Shown: positions 7,888 through 9,250 of the stretch, piece by piece
Position numbering within the stretch: the first letter of the stretch is position 1
Layout of the letters: each line of letters starts with the position of its first letter
DNA from: Verrucomicrobiota bacterium
Lineage (GTDB): Bacteria > Verrucomicrobiota > Verrucomicrobiia > Verrucomicrobiales > DEV007
Reading direction: 5' to 3'
Assembly (NCBI GenBank): GCA_027618625.1
Contig: JAQCER010000069.1
Coordinates: 1 to 9,250, forward strand
Length of the DNA stretch: 9,250 nucleotides
Notes under the pieces: generated by a model
Told to the model about the DNA's origin: nothing
Database searches by the model: none
What the model saw: only the letters and a program-made list of their open reading frames with translations
Translations under genes and position numbers: made by a program

Positions 7888-8148
7888 ATACGATCTTGGG
7901 AGTATGCCTTTGCCTGAGGTCGATCACTCTGGAACTCTGGAACTAAAGGACGACGCCAAAGGAGAAACCACCTTAAGATCCCACGAGATCAATTCGGAGC
8001 TTAGTAACAGATACCGGCGACGAGGTGATTTTAGGACTAGAGGGCAGCGGATTTTTCAGTCAGATTATGGGCCCCTTCTTCATTTTTGCAGAACGTTGAG
8101 GGGTTGAAAATTCCGGGAAGATGGTACGAATTGTGGGTATGAAGTTGA
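7888..8148. other. Region without a recognised gene, upstream of the giant gene
   Basis: No frame on either strand gives a protein I can place with confidence. A plus-strand open frame crosses the start of the giant gene but looks like its antisense shadow. A short tandem of ACTCTGGA lies around 7927-7942. A possible -10-like TATAAA reads on the minus strand at 7884-7879 without a good -35. From about 8071 to 8139 the plus strand reads PSSFLQNVEGLKIPGRWY, in the same frame as the early part of the transposase fragment downstream. This may be its decayed N-terminus, but TGA stops at 8140 and 8146 interrupt it. Confidence 0.4.
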
Positions 8149-8771
8149 TCAATCTTGGATCGCGCATCTTGCAAAGGGTACCGCACAGTGCGTCCCAAAG
8201 AGATTGATGAACGGCGTCAGGCGACCAACCGGCTAATGTTCACGGGTTCATGGTGCATGCCCTATGCATCCACATGCCGTTAAGCGCCGCAGCCTCGTTC
8301 TGTGAAATCAGTTCCGCAACGGCCTACCGGTGGGATCGGGCCGTGCTGGAGCAACTGCTTCCCGAACCCCAACTCGACGGATTGCGGGTGCTGCTCACTG
8401 ATGAAAAGAGCGTCCGCAAAAAGCACACCTATGTGACCCTGGTGATGAATGGCGATACCGGCGAACTGCTTTACATGGCCGAAGGAAAGAAGAAAGAAAG
8501 CCTGGAAGCGTTCTTTGAAAAACTCACCGACGAGCAGATGCAGAGCATCGAAGCTGTCTGTATCGACCGTGCGGGCTCGTATCAGGAAGTGATCAAAACG
8601 CTGCTGCCAAAGGCTGAAATCGTTTTCGACAAGTTCCATTTGATGATGAACCTCAATGCCGCGGTTGATGCAGGGGCATGGGGGCACGGGGTCATACCGG
8701 AATGGCACGGAAACTGGGGCTCCTTTGGCGCACTCTTCGATTCGTCACGGCCTGAAAGTTCATCACTATGA
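8149..8771 (+). pseudogene. ISL3-family transposase remnant, frameshifted and truncated
   Basis: The DDE catalytic core of an ISL3-type transposase is readable. From ATG 8250 the frame gives LLTDEKSVRKKH (first catalytic Asp, D51), an EGKKKESLEAFFEKL segment, AVCIDRAGSY (second Asp, D106) and IVFDKFHLMMNLNAAVD (124-140). All are typical of the family. Upstream, about 8158-8244, RTVRPKEIDERRQATNRLMFT continues the homology N-terminally in another frame. Joining it to GFMVHALC requires one missing base near 8245, so ATG 8250 is probably not a real start. After A141 (8672) the family sequence stops; the remaining 32 residues to the stop at 8769-8771 come from repeat DNA. The third catalytic residue (Glu) and the C-terminal part of the usual 400-plus residues are lost, so the enzyme is inactive. 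Terminal inverted repeats were not found. Confidence 0.82.
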
Positions 8772-8777
8772 CAGCCT

Positions 8778-8815
8778 GGGGCATCGCCCGGGTGATACCC
8801 ACCCCGGGATGCCCC
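8778..8815. repeat. Long imperfect hairpin GGGGCATC...GATGCCCC
   Basis: An outer 8-bp stem (8778-8785 with 8808-8815) is followed by inner CCGGG-rich pairing across a bulge, around a central GTGATACCCAC-type loop. It is flanked by CCT and TTCAGG. No T-run follows, so a rho-independent terminator is not indicated. Confidence 0.65.
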
Positions 8816-8914
8816 TTCAGGGCGGATGACGGTTGCCATCGGCACGGCATGTCCCGGACTCCCATTGATGTCTACAAATGATGACACGTCCCTTTAAAAT
8901 TGATTCAGGCCGGA

Positions 8915-8930
8915 TGGCTGGCACCAGCCA
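8915..8930. repeat. Hairpin TGGCTGG-CA-CCAGCCA
   Basis: Seven perfect base pairs around a 2-nt centre. The hairpin begins inside the first full copy of the 15-bp direct repeat (8904-8918). Confidence 0.6.
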
Positions 8931-8973
8931 GCGCGGCAGATTCTCGCGCCCTTTCATCCAATCACTTCTCCAT

Positions 8974-8993
8974 CCCATGGCTGAAGCCATGGG
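8974..8993. repeat. Hairpin CCCATGGCT-GA-AGCCATGGG
   Basis: Nine perfect base pairs around a 2-nt centre, followed by CTTTGGTCTC. It is the most perfect palindrome in the cluster and sits 63-82 nt past the transporter stop on the minus strand. Confidence 0.7.
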
Positions 8994-9003
8994 CTTTGGT
9001 CTC

Positions 9004-9019
9004 CCGGCCTTCAGGCCGG
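9004..9019. repeat. Hairpin CCGGCCT-TC-AGGCCGG
   Basis: Seven perfect GC-rich base pairs, overlapping the second copy of the 15-bp repeat (9010-9024). It lies 37-52 nt past the stop of the transporter gene on the minus strand and might slow transcription there, but no U-tract follows in that direction. Confidence 0.6.
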
Positions 9020-9055
9020 ATGGCCGGCGCGACGGGAGGGGAGGTGCTGTGTCAA

Positions 9056-9250
9056 TCAGGGCTGTTTGACCCCATTCTTCCCCCAACCCACCGCGAGAAT
9101 CAACGCCGCGATCAATGGCAGAAAGGCGGCAAGGGTAAGACCGGTATTGAAGGACCCGGTGAGATCGGCGAGCCAGCCGAATCCCCGCTGGGCCTGGGCG
9201 GGCAGGATCCAGGCGGCAACGCTCGCGATGCCGGTGATCCGACCCTGGCG
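9056..9250 (-). CDS. C-terminus of a membrane transporter, probably MFS
   Basis: The frame enters at the window edge and ends at TGA 9058-9056, giving 64 residues. It begins RQGRITGIASVAAWILPAQA, a basic cytoplasmic-loop-like stretch running into a hydrophobic segment. It continues with GFGWLADLTGSFNTGL, typical of the inter-helix region of major facilitator superfamily transporters. LTLAAFLPLIAALILAVGW (residues 39-57) is a final transmembrane helix, followed by a short polar tail GKNGVKQP. Only the last fraction of a protein that usually has 400-500 residues is present, so the substrate cannot be guessed. The hairpin cluster separates it from the transposase remnant and the minus-strand sugar cluster, and nothing links it functionally to the latter. 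Confidence 0.78.
   Translation of the reverse strand, partial: RQGRITGIASVAAWILPAQAQRGFGWLADLTGSFNTGLTLAAFLPLIAALILAVGWGKNGVKQP

Larger units (their letters stand above)
8673..9055. repeat. Cluster of hairpins and direct repeats between transposase remnant and transporter
   Basis: This stretch has no supported gene. It holds at least four hairpins (8778-8815, 8915-8930, 8974-8993, 9004-9019) and three copies of TTCAGG[G/C]CGGATG (8816-8828, 8904-8916, 9010-9022). The last two copies extend to the identical 15-mer TTCAGGCCGGATGGC. The arrangement resembles REP/REPIN-like or MITE-like intergenic repeats, although no RAYT transposase gene is visible here. Open frames across it are by-products of the GC-rich palindromes. 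Confidence 0.7.

Noticed and set aside
7879..7907. TATAAA as a promoter -10 element for the giant gene
   Set aside because: The hexamer 17 nt upstream (GCATAC) does not resemble a -35, and TATAAA falls inside the longest possible reading frame.
7775..8107. Plus-strand open frame of 110 codons crossing the start of the giant gene
   Set aside because: Half of it is antisense to the signal-peptide region, the rest shows no homology I recognise, and the start has no clear Shine-Dalgarno.
8280..8708. Minus-strand open frame of 142 codons
   Set aside because: Antisense to the recognised ISL3 transposase core.
8974..9019. Two hairpins as a rho-independent terminator of the transporter gene
   Set aside because: Stems are strong, but no U-tract follows them on the minus strand and the motifs recur nearby, so they fit a repeat element better.
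8817..9086. Minus-strand open frame of 89 codons
   Set aside because: It runs through the hairpin cluster and overlaps the transporter C-terminus in another frame; its sequence is simply the translated repeats.

Overview
The window reads as part of a chromosome from a PVC-superphylum bacterium (Planctomycetota or Verrucomicrobiota). This is inferred from protein architecture. The main gene joins trehalose-utilisation (ThuA) domains, a LamG-like domain, a DUF6797-like segment, a sorbosone-dehydrogenase-type propeller and a cupredoxin, and it sits beside Gfo/Idh/MocA oxidoreductases and a xylose-isomerase-like TIM barrel. No RNA gene, CRISPR array or complete mobile element was seen.

Layout. 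Four minus-strand genes fill positions 1-7887. In transcription order they are: (i) a very large exported multidomain protein (2956-7887, up to 1643 residues); (ii) a sugar phosphate isomerase/epimerase-type TIM barrel (2095-2952), starting 3 nt after the stop of the first gene; (iii) after a 153-nt gap with a 9-bp-period repeat, a Gfo/Idh/MocA oxidoreductase (781-1941); (iv) a second Gfo/Idh/MocA oxidoreductase starting on an ATGA overlap (784 down to the window edge, C-terminus missing). From 7888 to about 8070 there is no recognisable gene. On the plus strand, about 8149-8672 is a decayed ISL3-family transposase with a frameshift and no C-terminal part. Positions 8673-9055 hold a cluster of hairpins and direct repeats. 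The last 195 bases are the C-terminus of a minus-strand membrane transporter, probably MFS.

How the genes may work together. Two NAD(P)-dependent sugar or cyclitol dehydrogenases, a metal-dependent TIM-barrel isomerase/lyase and an exported protein with a propeller and a type-1 copper domain suggest oxidative processing of a sugar, glycoside or cyclitol. The exported protein would act outside the cytoplasm and could pass electrons to or from its own copper domain. The substrate cannot be read from the sequence. The most notable items are the domain chain of the large protein, which has no CxxCH haem site, and the odd arrangement at its start: a three-codon ORF with a good Shine-Dalgarno whose stop overlaps an in-frame GTG.
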